From NCBI RefSeq assembly GCF_000262755.1, contig NZ_AFEU01000003.1, positions 744,001-808,000 on the forward strand: a DNA stretch of 64,000 bases, written 5' to 3'. The translations under genes were made by a program, and so were the position numbers. A model generated the notes under the pieces. That model did no database searches. It was not told the origin of the DNA and saw only the letters and a list, made by a program, of their open reading frames with translations. Within the stretch, counting starts at the first letter, position 1. Every line of letters starts with the position of its first letter. Shown in pieces: positions 44,243-54,688 of the stretch. The stretch comes from Bacillus methanolicus PB1. Its GTDB lineage: Bacteria > Bacillota > Bacilli > Bacillales > Cytobacillaceae.

Positions 44243-45226
44243 TTAAAACTCTGCAAGTTCGCGCATTGCTTTTTCAACTTTATCAGGATTAACCATAAAA
44301 AATTTTTCCATTGTCGGCGCATACGGCATCGCCGGTATATCCGGACCTGCAAGTCGTTTAATCGGCGCATCTAGATCAAATAAGCAGTTTTCTGCAATAA
44401 TTGCGGAAACTTCACTAATGATGCTTCCTTCTTTATTGTCTTCTGTAACTAAAAGGACTTTGCCGGTTTTTGAAGCTGCCTCAATAATCGCTTCTTTATC
44501 AAGAGGATAAACGGTTCTTAAATCCAGAATGTGAGCGGAAATGCCTTCTTTCGCCAATCTTTCTGCAGCCTGAAGCGCAAAATGAACACATAAACCGTAT
44601 GTTATCACAGTAATGTCTTCTCCTTCGCGTTTAACATCAGCTTTGCCGATTGGAAGTACATAATCATCTTCAGGCACTTCGCCTTTGATCAGGCGGTATG
44701 CACGTTTATGTTCAAAGAATAATACCGGGTCATCATCACGAATTGCTGCTTTTAATAAACCTTTCACATCGTACGGTGTGGAAGGCATGACAATTTTCAG
44801 GCCCGGCTGGTTTGCAAATATTGCCTCAACCGATTGTGAATGGTAAAGAGCGCCGTGAACCCCGCCGCCATAAGGAGCTCGAATGACAATTGGACAGTTC
44901 CAATCGTTGTTTGAACGATAGCGGATTTTAGCAGCCTCAGAAATTATTTGATTAACTGCAGGCATAATAAAATCTGCAAATTGCATTTCAGCAATCGGCC
45001 GCATGCCATACATAGCCGCTCCGATTCCAACACCAGCGATTGCCGATTCTGCAAGAGGAGCATCAATTACCCGTTCTTCACCGAATATTTCATAGAGACA
45101 TTGAGTTGCCTTAAAAACTCCGCCTTTTTTTCCAACATCTTCACCTAATACGAAGACTTTCGGATCTCTTTCCATCTCTTCACGGATTGCCATTGTTACT
45201 GCATCAATATAGGAAATTACCGCCAT
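44243..45226 (-). CDS. bkdAB: Branched-chain 2-oxoacid dehydrogenase E1 beta
   Basis: The 327-residue protein is the beta subunit of the thiamine-diphosphate decarboxylase: VFVLGEDVGKKGGVFKAT at the N-terminus, RAPYGGGVHGALYHSQS in the middle and the C-terminal SAIIAENCLFDLDAP. ATG follows AAGGGGG by seven bases. It follows bkdAA at 12 bases. Confidence 0.96.
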   Translation of the reverse strand: MAVISYIDAVTMAIREEMERDPKVFVLGEDVGKKGGVFKATQCLYEIFGEERVIDAPLAESAIAGVGIGAAMYGMRPIAEMQFADFIMPAVNQIISEAAKIRYRSNNDWNCPIVIRAPYGGGVHGALYHSQSVEAIFANQPGLKIVMPSTPYDVKGLLKAAIRDDDPVLFFEHKRAYRLIKGEVPEDDYVLPIGKADVKREGEDITVITYGLCVHFALQAAERLAKEGISAHILDLRTVYPLDKEAIIEAASKTGKVLLVTEDNKEGSIISEVSAIIAENCLFDLDAPIKRLAGPDIPAMPYAPTMEKFFMVNPDKVEKAMRELAEF

Positions 45227-45238
45227 GTTCGTTCCCCC

Positions 45239-46234
45239 TTACTTCTCAGCATAAACATGTTTCAACGCGTGTTCCGGTTCCGCATACGGCGCATTCTCAG
45301 CATAGTCTGTCGCTTCATTTACTATTTTCATAACACGGTCATTAACTTCTTTTTCCAAATCATCGGTCATTACTCCGACTTCTTTTAAGTAAGCTCCAAA
45401 AGTAATAATCGGATCCTTCGTTTTTGCTGCCGCTACCTCATCAGGAGCACGATAACTACGGTCATCATCGTCTGAAGAATGAGGGGTTAAACGATAGGTA
45501 ATCGCCTCAATTAATGTAGGTCCCTCACCGCGGCGTCCGCGGTCTGCCGCTTCTTTAACAGCTTTATAAACTTCGAGAGGATTGTTTCCGTCCACAGTAA
45601 AGCCGGGCATTCCATAACCGATCGCACGGTCGGATACCTTTTCGCAAGCTACTTGTTTTTCATATGGAACAGAAATAGCATATTTGTTGTTTTCGCACAT
45701 GAAAATAACTGGCAATTTATGAACTCCCGCAAAGTTTGCACCCTCATGGAAGTCTCCCTGGTTCGACGAGCCTTCACCAAAGCTTACTAATGCAACGAGA
45801 TCTTTCCCTTCCATACGTCCTGCCAATGCGATCCCAACAGCATGGGGAACTTGCGTTGTAACCGGAGATGAACCTGTCACAATGCGGTTTTTCCTTTTGC
45901 TGAAATGCCCGGGCATTTGGCGGCCACCGGAGTTAGGATCTTCAGCTTTTGCAAATCCGGAAAGCATCAATTCTTTTGCAGTCATACCAAAAGTTAAAAC
46001 AATACCCATATCACGATAATAAGGCAAGACATAGTCCTTTTCACGGTCAAGTGCAAACGCTGCACCAACTTGTGCTGCCTCTTGACCTTGGCAAGAAATG
46101 ACGAAAGGAATTTTTCCAGCACGGTTTAAAAGCCACATGCGTTCATCAATACGGCGCGCCAAAAGCATAGTTTCATACATTTCCAACACATTATCATCGC
46201 TTAAACCTAAAACATTATGCCGATTTTCAGCCAT
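45239..46234 (-). CDS. bkdAA: Branched-chain 2-oxoacid dehydrogenase E1 alpha
   Basis: The 331-residue alpha subunit shows the thiamine-diphosphate motif FGEGSSNQGDFHEGANFAGV (residues near 150-170) and the phosphorylation-loop-like YRLTPHSSDDDDRSYR. It decarboxylates the keto acids of valine, isoleucine and leucine. ATG follows AGGAGG by nine bases. A short repeat element separates it from lpdV. Confidence 0.96.
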   Translation of the reverse strand: MAENRHNVLGLSDDNVLEMYETMLLARRIDERMWLLNRAGKIPFVISCQGQEAAQVGAAFALDREKDYVLPYYRDMGIVLTFGMTAKELMLSGFAKAEDPNSGGRQMPGHFSKRKNRIVTGSSPVTTQVPHAVGIALAGRMEGKDLVALVSFGEGSSNQGDFHEGANFAGVHKLPVIFMCENNKYAISVPYEKQVACEKVSDRAIGYGMPGFTVDGNNPLEVYKAVKEAADRGRRGEGPTLIEAITYRLTPHSSDDDDRSYRAPDEVAAAKTKDPIITFGAYLKEVGVMTDDLEKEVNDRVMKIVNEATDYAENAPYAEPEHALKHVYAEK

Positions 46235-46260
46235 TTCACTTAACCTCCTAAATCAATATC

Positions 46261-46315
46261 CGGGATCTGGCCCACATTGCTTTAACGCTTTAACGCGGAG
46301 CGGGCCTGACCCCAC
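46261..46315. repeat. GCGTTAAAGCG repeat element, inverted single copy inside the bkd operon
   Basis: CTGGCCCACATTGCTTTAAC and GCTTTAACGCGGAGCGGGCC followed by TGACCCC is the inverted relative of the element at 42710. It occupies most of the 84-base gap between lpdV and bkdAA. Confidence 0.75.
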
Positions 46316-46318
46316 AAA

Positions 46319-47740
46319 TCAAGAATGGATTGCTTTTCCGTCTACTGCGAGTGCGGCTTCTCCGATCGCTTCTGATAATGTTGGATGCGGGTGTATTGTA
46401 TGGGCAACTTCCCAAGGGGATGCATCTAGGACGCGCGCCAATCCTGCTTCAGAAATCATGTCTGTTACGTGTGGACCAATCATATGAACTCCAAGGATAT
46501 CATCTGTTTCTTCATCTGCGACAATTTTAACAAAGCCATCTGATTCCCCGAATACAAGCGCCTTTCCAATTGCACGGAAAGAGAATTTGCCCACTTTAAC
46601 TTTGTAGCCTTTTTCTTTAGCTTCATCTTCCGAAAAACCTACGCTTGCTGCTTCCGGATTACTGTAAATGCATTTTGACACAAGACTATAATCAATACGA
46701 GATGGATTTTGGCCGGCAATGTGCTCAACAGCAACAATTCCTTCACGGGCTGCAACATGGGCAAGCTGCAGGCCGCCGATACAATCGCCAATTGCATAAA
46801 TATGAGATTCTTTCGTTTGAAAGTATTCATTCACTGCAATACAGCCATTTTCAACTTGTATTTCTGTATTTTCAAGTCCTATTCCTTCAACATTTGCCAG
46901 GCGCCCAACAGAAACGAGAATTTTTTCTGCTTTAAATTCTTTTTGCACGCCTTTTACTTCGGCGGAAATGATTACCCCTCCGCCTTTTTGAAGAGTTTCA
47001 GGGAGAACTTTGGCACTTGTTGCAATTTTTACGCCTTTCCTTTTCATCTGGCGATGCATTTCTCTAGAAATCTCTTTATCTTCAGTTGGAATAATACGTT
47101 CCGCATACTCTATAACCGTTACATCAACACCGAAGTCTGAAAGCATGGATGCCCACTCAATACCGATGATACCTCCGCCCAAAATAATGATCGATTTAGG
47201 GAGAAATTCCATTTCAAGAGCTTCATCAGAAGTTAAAACAAACTCTCTGTCCGGTTCTAATCCTGGAAGAGTACGTGGTCGCGATCCGGTTGCAATGATT
47301 ACATTTTTAGGAATAACAATTTCATTTTCTTCCCCATTGTTCATCTCAACGGAAATTGTACCTGGCATTGGTGAAAAAATAGACGGTCCCAAAATTCGGC
47401 CAGTACCTTTGTAAACATCGATTTTCCCCTGCTTCATCAGATGCTGGACTCCTTGATAAAGCTGGCCAACTATCTTATTTTTCCGCTCCTGTACTTTGCC
47501 GAAGTTAATGCTGACTTCTTTCGCCATGACGCCAAATTCTTCTCCGCGCTTCGCAGTCGCAAATACTTCTGCGCTTCTGAGAAGAGCCTTACTCGGAATA
47601 CATCCTTTATGCAAGCAAGTTCCTCCCAACTTTTCTTTCTCAATAACGGCTGTTTTAAGGCCGAGCTGTGAGGCGCGAATGGCTGCAACATAACCACCGG
47701 TACCGCCGCCAAGGATCACTAAATCATATTCTTGAGCCAC
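46319..47740 (-). CDS. lpdV: Dihydrolipoamide dehydrogenase E3 of the bkd complex
   Basis: The 473-residue flavoprotein has the FAD loop ILGGGTGGYVAAIRA, the redox-active disulfide GGTCLHKGCIPSK (C43 and C48 by position), the NAD motif ILGGGIIGIEWASM and the C-terminal AHTIHPHPTLSEAI with the catalytic histidine and glutamate pair. The start is GTG, eight bases after GAGGAGG, and the site overlaps the buk stop. Confidence 0.96.
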   Translation of the reverse strand: MAQEYDLVILGGGTGGYVAAIRASQLGLKTAVIEKEKLGGTCLHKGCIPSKALLRSAEVFATAKRGEEFGVMAKEVSINFGKVQERKNKIVGQLYQGVQHLMKQGKIDVYKGTGRILGPSIFSPMPGTISVEMNNGEENEIVIPKNVIIATGSRPRTLPGLEPDREFVLTSDEALEMEFLPKSIIILGGGIIGIEWASMLSDFGVDVTVIEYAERIIPTEDKEISREMHRQMKRKGVKIATSAKVLPETLQKGGGVIISAEVKGVQKEFKAEKILVSVGRLANVEGIGLENTEIQVENGCIAVNEYFQTKESHIYAIGDCIGGLQLAHVAAREGIVAVEHIAGQNPSRIDYSLVSKCIYSNPEAASVGFSEDEAKEKGYKVKVGKFSFRAIGKALVFGESDGFVKIVADEETDDILGVHMIGPHVTDMISEAGLARVLDASPWEVAHTIHPHPTLSEAIGEAALAVDGKAIHS

Positions 47741-47754
47741 TTATCATTCCTCCT

Positions 47755-48864
47755 CTAATTTACGAGCTCTGCATGTTTTAATTTTCCTGGATATTCCTTT
47801 ACTTCTTCTTCTTCGCGCAATACCCGCAAAGCTCCTTCTGCCAATGCTTGCAGTTCATTTTCACCTGGATGGACAATTACATCCGCGATCCAATTAATAC
47901 GTTCACTGATTGTATTTACAAATTGTTTCCCGAATGCAAGACCGCCCGTTAAAATAATTGCATGTACTTTACCGGCTAAAACTGCACTTGCAGCGCCGAT
48001 TTCCTTTGCAACTTGGTACGCCATTGCAAAATAAATGAGTTCTGCTTTTTTATCGCCTTGTTCGATCATTTTTTCCACTTTTACCGCGTCCTTTGTACCA
48101 AGATATGCAGCAAGGCCGCCCTGTCCGACAAGTTTTTTCATGATTTCTTCCCTATAATAGACACCGGAGAAACAAAGGTTGACCAAATCTCCTGCAGGCA
48201 CGGTGCCGGTCCGTTCAGGGCTGAACGGGCCATCCCCGTCAAGACCGTTATTAACATCAATCACTCTTCCCTCTTTATGGGCGCCGACAGTTATACCGCC
48301 TCCCAAATGTGCAACAATCAGATTCAATTCTTCATATTTCTTTCCTAATTCTTTAGCAACTCTTCGCGCTACCGATTTTTGGTTAAGCGCATGGAAGATG
48401 CTTTTTCTTTCAATAAGTGGAAATCCGGAAATTCGGGCAATCGGGTCAAGTTCATCTACGACTACTGGGTCCACAATAAAAGCAGGAACGTTTAAGCCTG
48501 AAGCAATCTCGTATGCCAAAATTCCGCCAAGGTTGGAAGCATGCTGTCCCGCATAGCCTTCACGAAGATCAGATATCATTTGTTCATTTACGGCATATGT
48601 ACCTCCCTCTATTGGCCTTAACAAACCGCCTCGACCGCATACGGCACTTATCTTTGAAATATTAATGCCTTCGTTATCCAGTGATTCAAGAATGGTTTTT
48701 TTTCGAAATTCATATTGAGAAATAATTTCATCACTAGAATTGATCATTTCTGCATCATGTCGAATTATTTTTTCAAAAACGGACATCTCATTATCGAAAA
48801 CTCCTATTTTCGTTGATGTAGAACCAGGATTGATGACAAGAATCCGATATGTTTTTTCTTGCAA
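47755..48864 (-). CDS. buk: Butyrate (branched-chain fatty acid) kinase
   Basis: The kinase makes ATP from branched-chain acyl phosphates. The acetokinase-family motif is [15 protein letters not shown] at the N-terminus and [18 protein letters not shown] near 195. I place the start at TTG 48864, eight bases after TTGGAGG; an upstream in-frame TTG would be inside that site. The product is 369 residues. It works with Ptb to convert the acyl-CoA products of the Bkd complex into acids. Confidence 0.95.
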   Translation of the reverse strand: MQEKTYRILVINPGSTSTKIGVFDNEMSVFEKIIRHDAEMINSSDEIISQYEFRKKTILESLDNEGINISKISAVCGRGGLLRPIEGGTYAVNEQMISDLREGYAGQHASNLGGILAYEIASGLNVPAFIVDPVVVDELDPIARISGFPLIERKSIFHALNQKSVARRVAKELGKKYEELNLIVAHLGGGITVGAHKEGRVIDVNNGLDGDGPFSPERTGTVPAGDLVNLCFSGVYYREEIMKKLVGQGGLAAYLGTKDAVKVEKMIEQGDKKAELIYFAMAYQVAKEIGAASAVLAGKVHAIILTGGLAFGKQFVNTISERINWIADVIVHPGENELQALAEGALRVLREEEEVKEYPGKLKHAELVN

Positions 48865-48957
48865 CGTCGTAACCTCCAATTAAATAGAACAAACACTGTA
48901 TGAATTAAAAAAATTTCATTAATATTAATTCCTTATTAAGGTATATGAAAATAAATA

Positions 48958-48995
48958 GGGAAAGACGCTGAAATCTCATCCAGCGTTTTTCCATA
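48958..48995 (-). terminator. Hairpin after bcd
   Basis: On the minus strand ACGCTG and CAGCGT pair around GATGAGATTT and are followed by CTTT. The T-run is broken, so it may only reduce read-through into buk. Confidence 0.5.
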
Positions 48996-49001
48996 AAATT
49001 T

Positions 49002-50099
49002 TTATTTACGGCGGCTTAATATGTGATGGCCATTTTGCAGAAATTGACTGCGTGAATTGCGCATTCTTTCAATCCGCTCTTCTGCCATGCGGTCTGCAGC
49101 CCTGTATGTTGGTATACTATCACGTTTTGCAATTTCAATAACTCTTTCAATATTGTTGTAGATCATTTCCACTTTTTTCATCGCACGGTCACGATTGTAG
49201 CCGTAAAGCTCATCGGCAACATTGATTACTCCGCCGGCATTGATAACATAATCTGGAGCATAGATAATTCCCATTTCGTGAATGATATCTCCGTGGCGAG
49301 CATCTTTTAATTGGTTATTGGCTGCACCTGCAATAACTTTTGCTTTAATTTGAGGAATTGTTTCATCGTTAATGACGCCGCCTAGAGCGCATGGTGAATA
49401 AATATCACATTCAACTCCATAAATTTCATTTGGCTCAACCGATTTGGCGCCAAATTCTTCGACTGCACGTTGAACTGCTTCCTTATTGATATCAGTCACG
49501 ATTAATTGTGCACCTTCTTCGTGAAGGTGGCGGCACAGGTTATATGCGACGTTTCCAACACCTTGAACAGCAATTACTTTTCCTTCTAATGAATCTGTTC
49601 CAAAAGCTTCTTTAGCTGCGGCTTTCATACCTCGGTAAACTCCGTATGCTGTTACAGGCGATGGATTTCCGGAAGATCCGAATGCCGGTGAAATGCCTGT
49701 TACATAATCGGTTTCTTCATGAATAAGATCCATGTCTGCAACAGTGGTGCCAACATCCTCAGCTGTGATATAACGGCCATTTAACCCTTGGATATAACGG
49801 CCAAATGCTCGGAACATTTCTTCGTTCTTATCTTTTCGAGGGTCGCCGATAATTACTGTTTTTCCTCCGCCAAGATTCAAGCCGGCAGCAGCGTTTTTAT
49901 ATGTCATTCCTCGTGCTAATCGCAGCGCATCTTCAATTGCTTCTTCTTCTGAATCATAAGTCCACATGCGTGTGCCGCCTAAAGCCGGTCCAAGCGTTGT
50001 ATCATGGATCGCAATTATGGCTTTTAATCCTGATTGTTTGTCTTGGCAAAAAACTAGTTGTTCATAATCATATTTCTCTAAATATTGAAAAATCTTCAT
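49002..50099 (-). CDS. bcd: Leucine dehydrogenase
   Basis: The 365-residue NAD-dependent enzyme deaminates leucine, valine and isoleucine to their keto acids. Motifs are [20 protein letters not shown], the catalytic lysine in [14 protein letters not shown] (K80) and the Rossmann [15 protein letters not shown] has GGAGGAAATTTACA upstream. It is the second gene of the sigma-54-dependent ptb-bcd-buk-lpdV-bkd operon. Confidence 0.96.
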   Translation of the reverse strand: MKIFQYLEKYDYEQLVFCQDKQSGLKAIIAIHDTTLGPALGGTRMWTYDSEEEAIEDALRLARGMTYKNAAAGLNLGGGKTVIIGDPRKDKNEEMFRAFGRYIQGLNGRYITAEDVGTTVADMDLIHEETDYVTGISPAFGSSGNPSPVTAYGVYRGMKAAAKEAFGTDSLEGKVIAVQGVGNVAYNLCRHLHEEGAQLIVTDINKEAVQRAVEEFGAKSVEPNEIYGVECDIYSPCALGGVINDETIPQIKAKVIAGAANNQLKDARHGDIIHEMGIIYAPDYVINAGGVINVADELYGYNRDRAMKKVEMIYNNIERVIEIAKRDSIPTYRAADRMAEERIERMRNSRSQFLQNGHHILSRRK

Positions 50100-50129
50100 T
50101 GTAAATTTCCTCCACCGCGCTCGCGTATT

Positions 50130-51032
50130 CTATTTTGCAGAGCATAGAGCCAATGCAAGTGAATATAGTTTGCTTTCGGCACTATCTGCTCTTGAAGTTA
50201 AAACAATTGGGGCCTTTGCACCTGCAATAATAGCACCGACTTTTGCATTTGCAAAATAAATTAATGACTTATAAAGTACATTTCCAACTTCAATTGTCGG
50301 AACTAATAAAATATCAGCCTGTCCTGCAACATCCCCGCCAATTCCTTTATGTTCTGCTGCATATTTTGAAACTGCATTATCCAACGCGAGAGGTCCGTCA
50401 ATAATGCAACCGCTGATTTGTCCCCTGCGGTTCATTTGGGTCAGCAAAGCAGCATCAAGCGTCGCTTGCATAGAAGGGTTTACCATTTCAACAGCTGCCA
50501 GCGGGGCTACTTTTGGCATCTCAATCCCTATCCCTTTTGCCACCATAACAGCATTGTTTATAATTTTTGCTTTTTGCTCAAGGTCTGGAGCGATATTCAT
50601 GGCTGCATCAGTGACAATTGTAAATCGGTTATAACCGGGCACTTCAAAAACTGCTACATGTGAAAGCACATTTCCTGTTCGCAAACCAAATTCCTTGTTC
50701 AACACCGCTTTTAAAATTGTTGCTGTCGGAATATTACCCTTCATTAACACGTTCGCTTCATTTAGCTTTACAGCTTTTACAGCATGTTCAGCTGCAAGTT
50801 CATTCGTATTCGCATGAATAATTTTGAGATTCTCATTTTTTTCCATACCAGAATAGTTTTTATTCATAAATTTGAGGATTTTTTCTTTATCTCCAAACAG
50901 CAAAAAATCAGCCAAATTTTGCTCAAGTGCCATAGAAACTGCTTCGATGACTTCTTCATCATCAGCTGCAGCAACTGCTACCATTTGTTTTTTTGATTGG
51001 GTTGCTTTTTCGATCAGCGTATCCAATTTCAT
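50130..51032 (-). CDS. ptb: Phosphate butyryltransferase
   Basis: The 300-residue enzyme exchanges CoA for phosphate on butyryl- and branched-chain acyl-CoA. It shows the phosphotransacetylase-like GNVLSHVAVFEVPGY and DAAMNIAPDLEQKA and ends in the conserved GAKAPIVLTSRADSAESKL. It is the first gene of the bkd operon; a sigma-54 promoter lies 50-66 bases upstream. Confidence 0.95.
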   Translation of the reverse strand: MKLDTLIEKATQSKKQMVAVAAADDEEVIEAVSMALEQNLADFLLFGDKEKILKFMNKNYSGMEKNENLKIIHANTNELAAEHAVKAVKLNEANVLMKGNIPTATILKAVLNKEFGLRTGNVLSHVAVFEVPGYNRFTIVTDAAMNIAPDLEQKAKIINNAVMVAKGIGIEMPKVAPLAAVEMVNPSMQATLDAALLTQMNRRGQISGCIIDGPLALDNAVSKYAAEHKGIGGDVAGQADILLVPTIEVGNVLYKSLIYFANAKVGAIIAGAKAPIVLTSRADSAESKLYSLALALCSAK

Positions 51033-51082
51033 TATGAGCTAAAACCCCTTTCACATAGACGCAGCACTCATTATACTAATTA

Positions 51083-51098
51083 TGCAAGAAACGTGCCA
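51083..51098 (-). promoter_or_regulatory. Sigma-54 (SigL) promoter of the ptb-bkd operon
   Basis: On the minus strand TGGCACGTTTCTTGCA matches the -24/-12 consensus TGGCAC-N5-TTGCA at every position. The bkdR activator gene lies directly upstream. The start of transcription would be near 51073. Confidence 0.95.
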
Positions 51099-51108
51099 AT
51101 TTTTCGAA

Positions 51109-51123
51109 ATGAAAACGCTTTAT
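51109..51123. promoter_or_regulatory. Possible cre upstream of the bkd promoter
   Basis: ATGAAAACGCTTTAT matches the CcpA consensus except at the C of the last pair. It lies ten bases upstream of the -24 element. Confidence 0.35.
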
Positions 51124-51165
51124 TTACCACTTTTTATTCATGCAATTTTTTTCTCACTATGAAAT

Positions 51166-53238
51166 TTATTGCATGCTATTATTTTCAATACGATACTTCT
51201 CCAATTTGTAATACAAGTTACGAACGGAAATTCCAAGAGTTTTTGCAGCTTGTGTCTTATTGCCATTACATTTAATCAGTACATGCCTGATGATTTTTTC
51301 TTCATATTTTTCAAGCTGCTCGTTCAGAGATCCCTCAAAAAGCTCTTGATGTGCTGGTTCTGGTACTCTTGTTTCGTCAGTCGGCTTACCTTTCAACTCC
51401 GGAAGGTGGAATAAATCAATTTCCGTTTCCGAATAGTAAAGAAAGATCATCGCTCTTCCAAGAACATTCTCAAGCTCCCTCACATTGCCCGGCCAATCGT
51501 AAGCCATCAATTGTTCCATCGCACGTTCGGAAATGCTTTCTACGTTGCGTCCGTAATCCTGATTGATTTTTTGAATAAGCCGTACGCATAAAAGCGGGAT
51601 ATCTTCTTTTCTTCTTCTGAGAGGAGGAATATGGATCGGCATCCGATTAAGCCGGTAGTATAAGTCTTCCCTAAAAGTTCCTTTCGCAATGGCTTTTTCT
51701 AGATTTACATTCGTGGCAGCGATGACACGAACATTAATCGGAATTGATTTTGTACCGCCAACGCGAACAATTTCATTTTCCTGAAGCACTCTCAGGAGCT
51801 TTGCCTGTGTATTTGCACTAAGTTCTCCAATTTCATCAAGAAAAATGCTGCCGTTGTTTGCTTCTTCAAAAAAACCTCTTTTTCCGCCGCGCTTTGCTCC
51901 GGAAAAAGCTCCTTCTTCATAGCCGAATAATTCACTTTCCAACAACGACTCTGATAAAGCAGCACAATTGACTCGGATAAATTTATTATATTTTCGGTCA
52001 CTTGCATTATGGATTGCATGGGCAAACAGTTCTTTTCCCGTACCTGACTCGCCTCTTAAAAGGACGGTAGCCGGTGTTTTTGCACCCAATTTTGCTTGTT
52101 CAATAGCAATTTTCATTTCCTCTGATTGCCCTATAATATCTTCAAACGAGTATTTTGCTTCTAACGTTCGGATGATTTGCCGGGCCCGGTTAAGCTCCCT
52201 GTTCAAGTTTTGGATTTCCGACATATCATGGATAACACCGACGCTTCCTTTAAGCTTTCCATCGACAATAATAGGCGCAACATTTACAACAACTTCTTTT
52301 TTCATCGGGCCAACGCGCATGGCAACTCCGCGTACTGCTCTTCTAGTTTTCAGCACTTTCATATGCATGCTTTCCCCTTCGGAAATATCTGCAGTAGCAG
52401 GTTTTCCGATCACCTGCTCTTCCGTTAAGCCTGTTATCCTTGTATAAGCAGGATTAATTAAGATTCCCCTGCCTTTTTCATCAACTACAGAGATTGCATC
52501 ATCGCTTGAATGAATAATCGCTTGAAGCATTGTTTGAATTTCTTTAAGATTTGTTACTTCTTCTGCAAGATTGACAACTTCGGTAATATCTTTGAAAACA
52601 GAAAATGCGCCGATCAATTGATCATTTTCATCAACAATTGGTATTCGAGTTGTAATTATTTTCAAACCATTTTCCAATATCAGTTCCTGATTCGCTTCAA
52701 TTCTTCTTGTTTCTAATACCCTTGGAAGCAGGCTAGTCGGAATTACCTCATAAATATGTTTCCCCTTTGCTTCCGCTTGTGGAATTCCAATTATTTTTTC
52801 CGCACTTTTGTTAAATAAAATTATTTTGCATTGATTATCAATTCCTACCATTCCATCATCGGTTGAATTAAAAATCAAATCATGTTTATAATTTTCATTA
52901 CGGAATTTTTCAATATATTCTTCTTTTTCTTCGAAAAGTTTTGCAATGAGAAAAGCAACGCTTCCCGGAATAAGAATTGTATCTTTGCTTCTAGCATCCC
53001 TTAAAGCTGTGAATACTTCTTTTTTTCCAGTCACTTCAAAAATGATGTCAACCTTTTCAGAAATGTAATCACGCCAATCTGTCCCTGTTTTAATCCCTTC
53101 ACGTTTTGCAATTAATATTCCTGGTGCATCAGGATTATTGTCAACAATCACTTTTACATCGAGGATGGCTGTTTCTTTTAATATTTTTAAAATGGCAATT
53201 CCGCCTTTGCCTGCTCCAACGATCATCGCTGTTTGCAT
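51166..53238 (-). CDS. bkdR: Sigma-54-dependent activator BkdR
   Basis: The protein of about 690 residues has an N-terminal Rossmann-like segment ([16 protein letters not shown]), two PAS-type regions (near 120-230 and 235-340), an AAA+ domain with the Walker [14 protein letters not shown] and a GAFSGA loop, and a C-terminal Fis-type helix-turn-helix ([20 protein letters not shown]). It should bind upstream of the adjacent operon and drive sigma-54 transcription in response to branched-chain substrates. Start ATG 53238 follows GGAG by nine bases; an upstream ATG at 53253 lacks a site. The sigma-54 contact loop carries S in place of the usual T. Confidence 0.94.
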   Translation of the reverse strand: MQTAMIVGAGKGGIAILKILKETAILDVKVIVDNNPDAPGILIAKREGIKTGTDWRDYISEKVDIIFEVTGKKEVFTALRDARSKDTILIPGSVAFLIAKLFEEKEEYIEKFRNENYKHDLIFNSTDDGMVGIDNQCKIILFNKSAEKIIGIPQAEAKGKHIYEVIPTSLLPRVLETRRIEANQELILENGLKIITTRIPIVDENDQLIGAFSVFKDITEVVNLAEEVTNLKEIQTMLQAIIHSSDDAISVVDEKGRGILINPAYTRITGLTEEQVIGKPATADISEGESMHMKVLKTRRAVRGVAMRVGPMKKEVVVNVAPIIVDGKLKGSVGVIHDMSEIQNLNRELNRARQIIRTLEAKYSFEDIIGQSEEMKIAIEQAKLGAKTPATVLLRGESGTGKELFAHAIHNASDRKYNKFIRVNCAALSESLLESELFGYEEGAFSGAKRGGKRGFFEEANNGSIFLDEIGELSANTQAKLLRVLQENEIVRVGGTKSIPINVRVIAATNVNLEKAIAKGTFREDLYYRLNRMPIHIPPLRRRKEDIPLLCVRLIQKINQDYGRNVESISERAMEQLMAYDWPGNVRELENVLGRAMIFLYYSETEIDLFHLPELKGKPTDETRVPEPAHQELFEGSLNEQLEKYEEKIIRHVLIKCNGNKTQAAKTLGISVRNLYYKLEKYRIENNSMQ

Positions 53239-53482
53239 ATGGTTCCACTCCATCTTTTATGAAATAATTTTCATATTTGCCCTGCAACATTTTTCAAATT
53301 CATTTTAAGGTTATTTATCTTCCTTGACAAATTCCAAAGATGATTTATCATTTTCGTAAGAAACAAAAGGAGTAAATGCGCCGCGATTAGAACCAAAATA
53401 TTGCGACAAATTCCATTCAAATTGTATACAGTGCTTGAATTTTATATTTCGTGAAAATAGACAAAGATTGAAGGGATTATTT

Positions 53483-53740
53483 ATGAGCAGAATAATAGCA
53501 TTACTCATATTGCTGATTCCGGGTATTTTCGCAGCCATCGGTATAAAATTGATGAGGGATATGGTGTTTGGTATTTTGCAGACTCCCTTTCCGTTTCTCT
53601 GGCTGCAATTTTTAGCCGGGCTGCTTCTTTTTCTGGCAGGTTTGGGGTTTGTGGCAGGTTTTATTTTGCACCGGGACAGGAAAAGAAATAAAGTACAGAA
53701 AAGATTTCAGAGGCAATCTGGTTGTGGCGCGAAAAAATAA
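53483..53740 (+). CDS. yqzF: YqzF, DUF2627 membrane protein
   Basis: The 85-residue protein has two membrane segments (residues 4-20 and 38-60) and a basic C-terminal tail, as in the DUF2627 protein YqzF. The function is unknown. ATG 53483 follows GAAGGG by six to seven bases; the frame is open 16 codons upstream without a site. It is divergent from bkdR and convergent with yqiK, as in B. subtilis. Confidence 0.85.
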   Translation: MSRIIALLILLIPGIFAAIGIKLMRDMVFGILQTPFPFLWLQFLAGLLLFLAGLGFVAGFILHRDRKRNKVQKRFQRQSGCGAKK

Positions 53741-53780
53741 AGGGACGACCCTTTCGTTTAAAGGATCGGCCCTTTTCTTT
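53738..53780. terminator. Terminator between yqzF and yqiK
   Basis: AAAGGGACGACCCTTT and AAAGGATCGGCCCTTT pair with two mismatches around CGTTT, followed by TCTTTT. Confidence 0.75.
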
Positions 53781-53798
53781 TGTCAGTTTTACGCCAAA

Positions 53799-54536
53799 TC
53801 AGATAGCGGATTGAATCTGCTGCCGTATTTTCATTGCCTTTTTTGGTTCATCGGTAATTAGAGCCGAACATCGAATCGAAAACAACCGCTTCATATCATC
53901 CTCCTTATTTACCGTATATGGCCTTATCTGTATTCCATTTTCAATGCTCGCTAGAATCACTTCATCTGTTGCTGTAATGAGTTTTGGATGGATTCCTTTC
54001 GCACGAATCGATTTGGCATAAACCCATGGCATATAAAGGTTCTCTGAGTATAATGGTGCAATTTCAATTTCCGGAGCAAGCCGGTAGCTGTAAACAATGC
54101 TGTAATGATTGAATGAAGAAATAATAATCCGGTTCGAAAGATTATATTTTCTCACCATTTTTATTACTTTCTCTTCTATTCCCTCATAAGGAAAAAAATT
54201 GTTCTTAAGCTCAATATTGCAAATAAGCCGATTAGTTGTCATCCACTCTAAGAGTTCCTCCAGCGAAGGAATAGGTTCCATTTTGGCTGTAGTTTTCTTA
54301 TGAAAACCGGCATCGAGCTTTCTCAATTCCTTATAAGTGAATTCCTTTACATATCCTTGGCCGTTTGTTACTCTGTCAACCTTCTCATCATGTATAATGA
54401 CGACTTCTCCATCTTTTGTAAGCTGAACATCTATTTCCAAAGCATCTGCTCCCGCTTTCTCCGCTTCAATGAATGCCTGCATCGTATTTTCAGGAAATTT
54501 TGCAGAATAGCCGCGATGCGCAAAAATCATTGTCAT
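53799..54536 (-). CDS. yqiK: Glycerophosphodiester phosphodiesterase YqiK
   Basis: The 245-residue TIM-barrel enzyme has the metal and catalytic motifs AHRGYSAKFPENT (H7, R8), EIDVQLTKDGEVVIIHD and later CNIELKN. It splits glycerophosphodiesters to glycerol-3-phosphate and an alcohol. No signal peptide is present, so it is cytosolic. ATG follows GAAGGAGCAGGTAACA. Confidence 0.93.
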   Translation of the reverse strand: MTMIFAHRGYSAKFPENTMQAFIEAEKAGADALEIDVQLTKDGEVVIIHDEKVDRVTNGQGYVKEFTYKELRKLDAGFHKKTTAKMEPIPSLEELLEWMTTNRLICNIELKNNFFPYEGIEEKVIKMVRKYNLSNRIIISSFNHYSIVYSYRLAPEIEIAPLYSENLYMPWVYAKSIRAKGIHPKLITATDEVILASIENGIQIRPYTVNKEDDMKRLFSIRCSALITDEPKKAMKIRQQIQSAI

Positions 54537-54593
54537 TGTTACCTGCTCCTTCTAAATAATGACGCGGTTTTCATACTTTATGCTTTTCCATTG

Positions 54594-54648
54594 AAAAAAG
54601 GCTGACCGATAAGTGCTTCGCTTTTTTGATTTTGGGTCAGCCTCAAAG
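54594..54648. terminator. Terminator of spo0A
   Basis: AGGCTGACC (54599) and GGTCAGCCT (54635) form a nine-pair stem, with T residues after the 3' arm on the minus strand. Confidence 0.8.
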
Positions 54649-54688
54649 AAAATAGAATCAATAATTTCAAATGATTAAACAATTCTTC

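Noticed and set aside
46709-47140. Plus-strand frame of 143 codons inside lpdV
   Set aside because: Antisense shadow of lpdV, rich in Cys and Phe as expected from the complement of Glu and Lys codons.
53311-53538. Minus-strand frame of 75 codons between yqzF and bkdR
   Set aside because: No ribosome binding site, overlaps the start of yqzF, and the composition is not protein-like.
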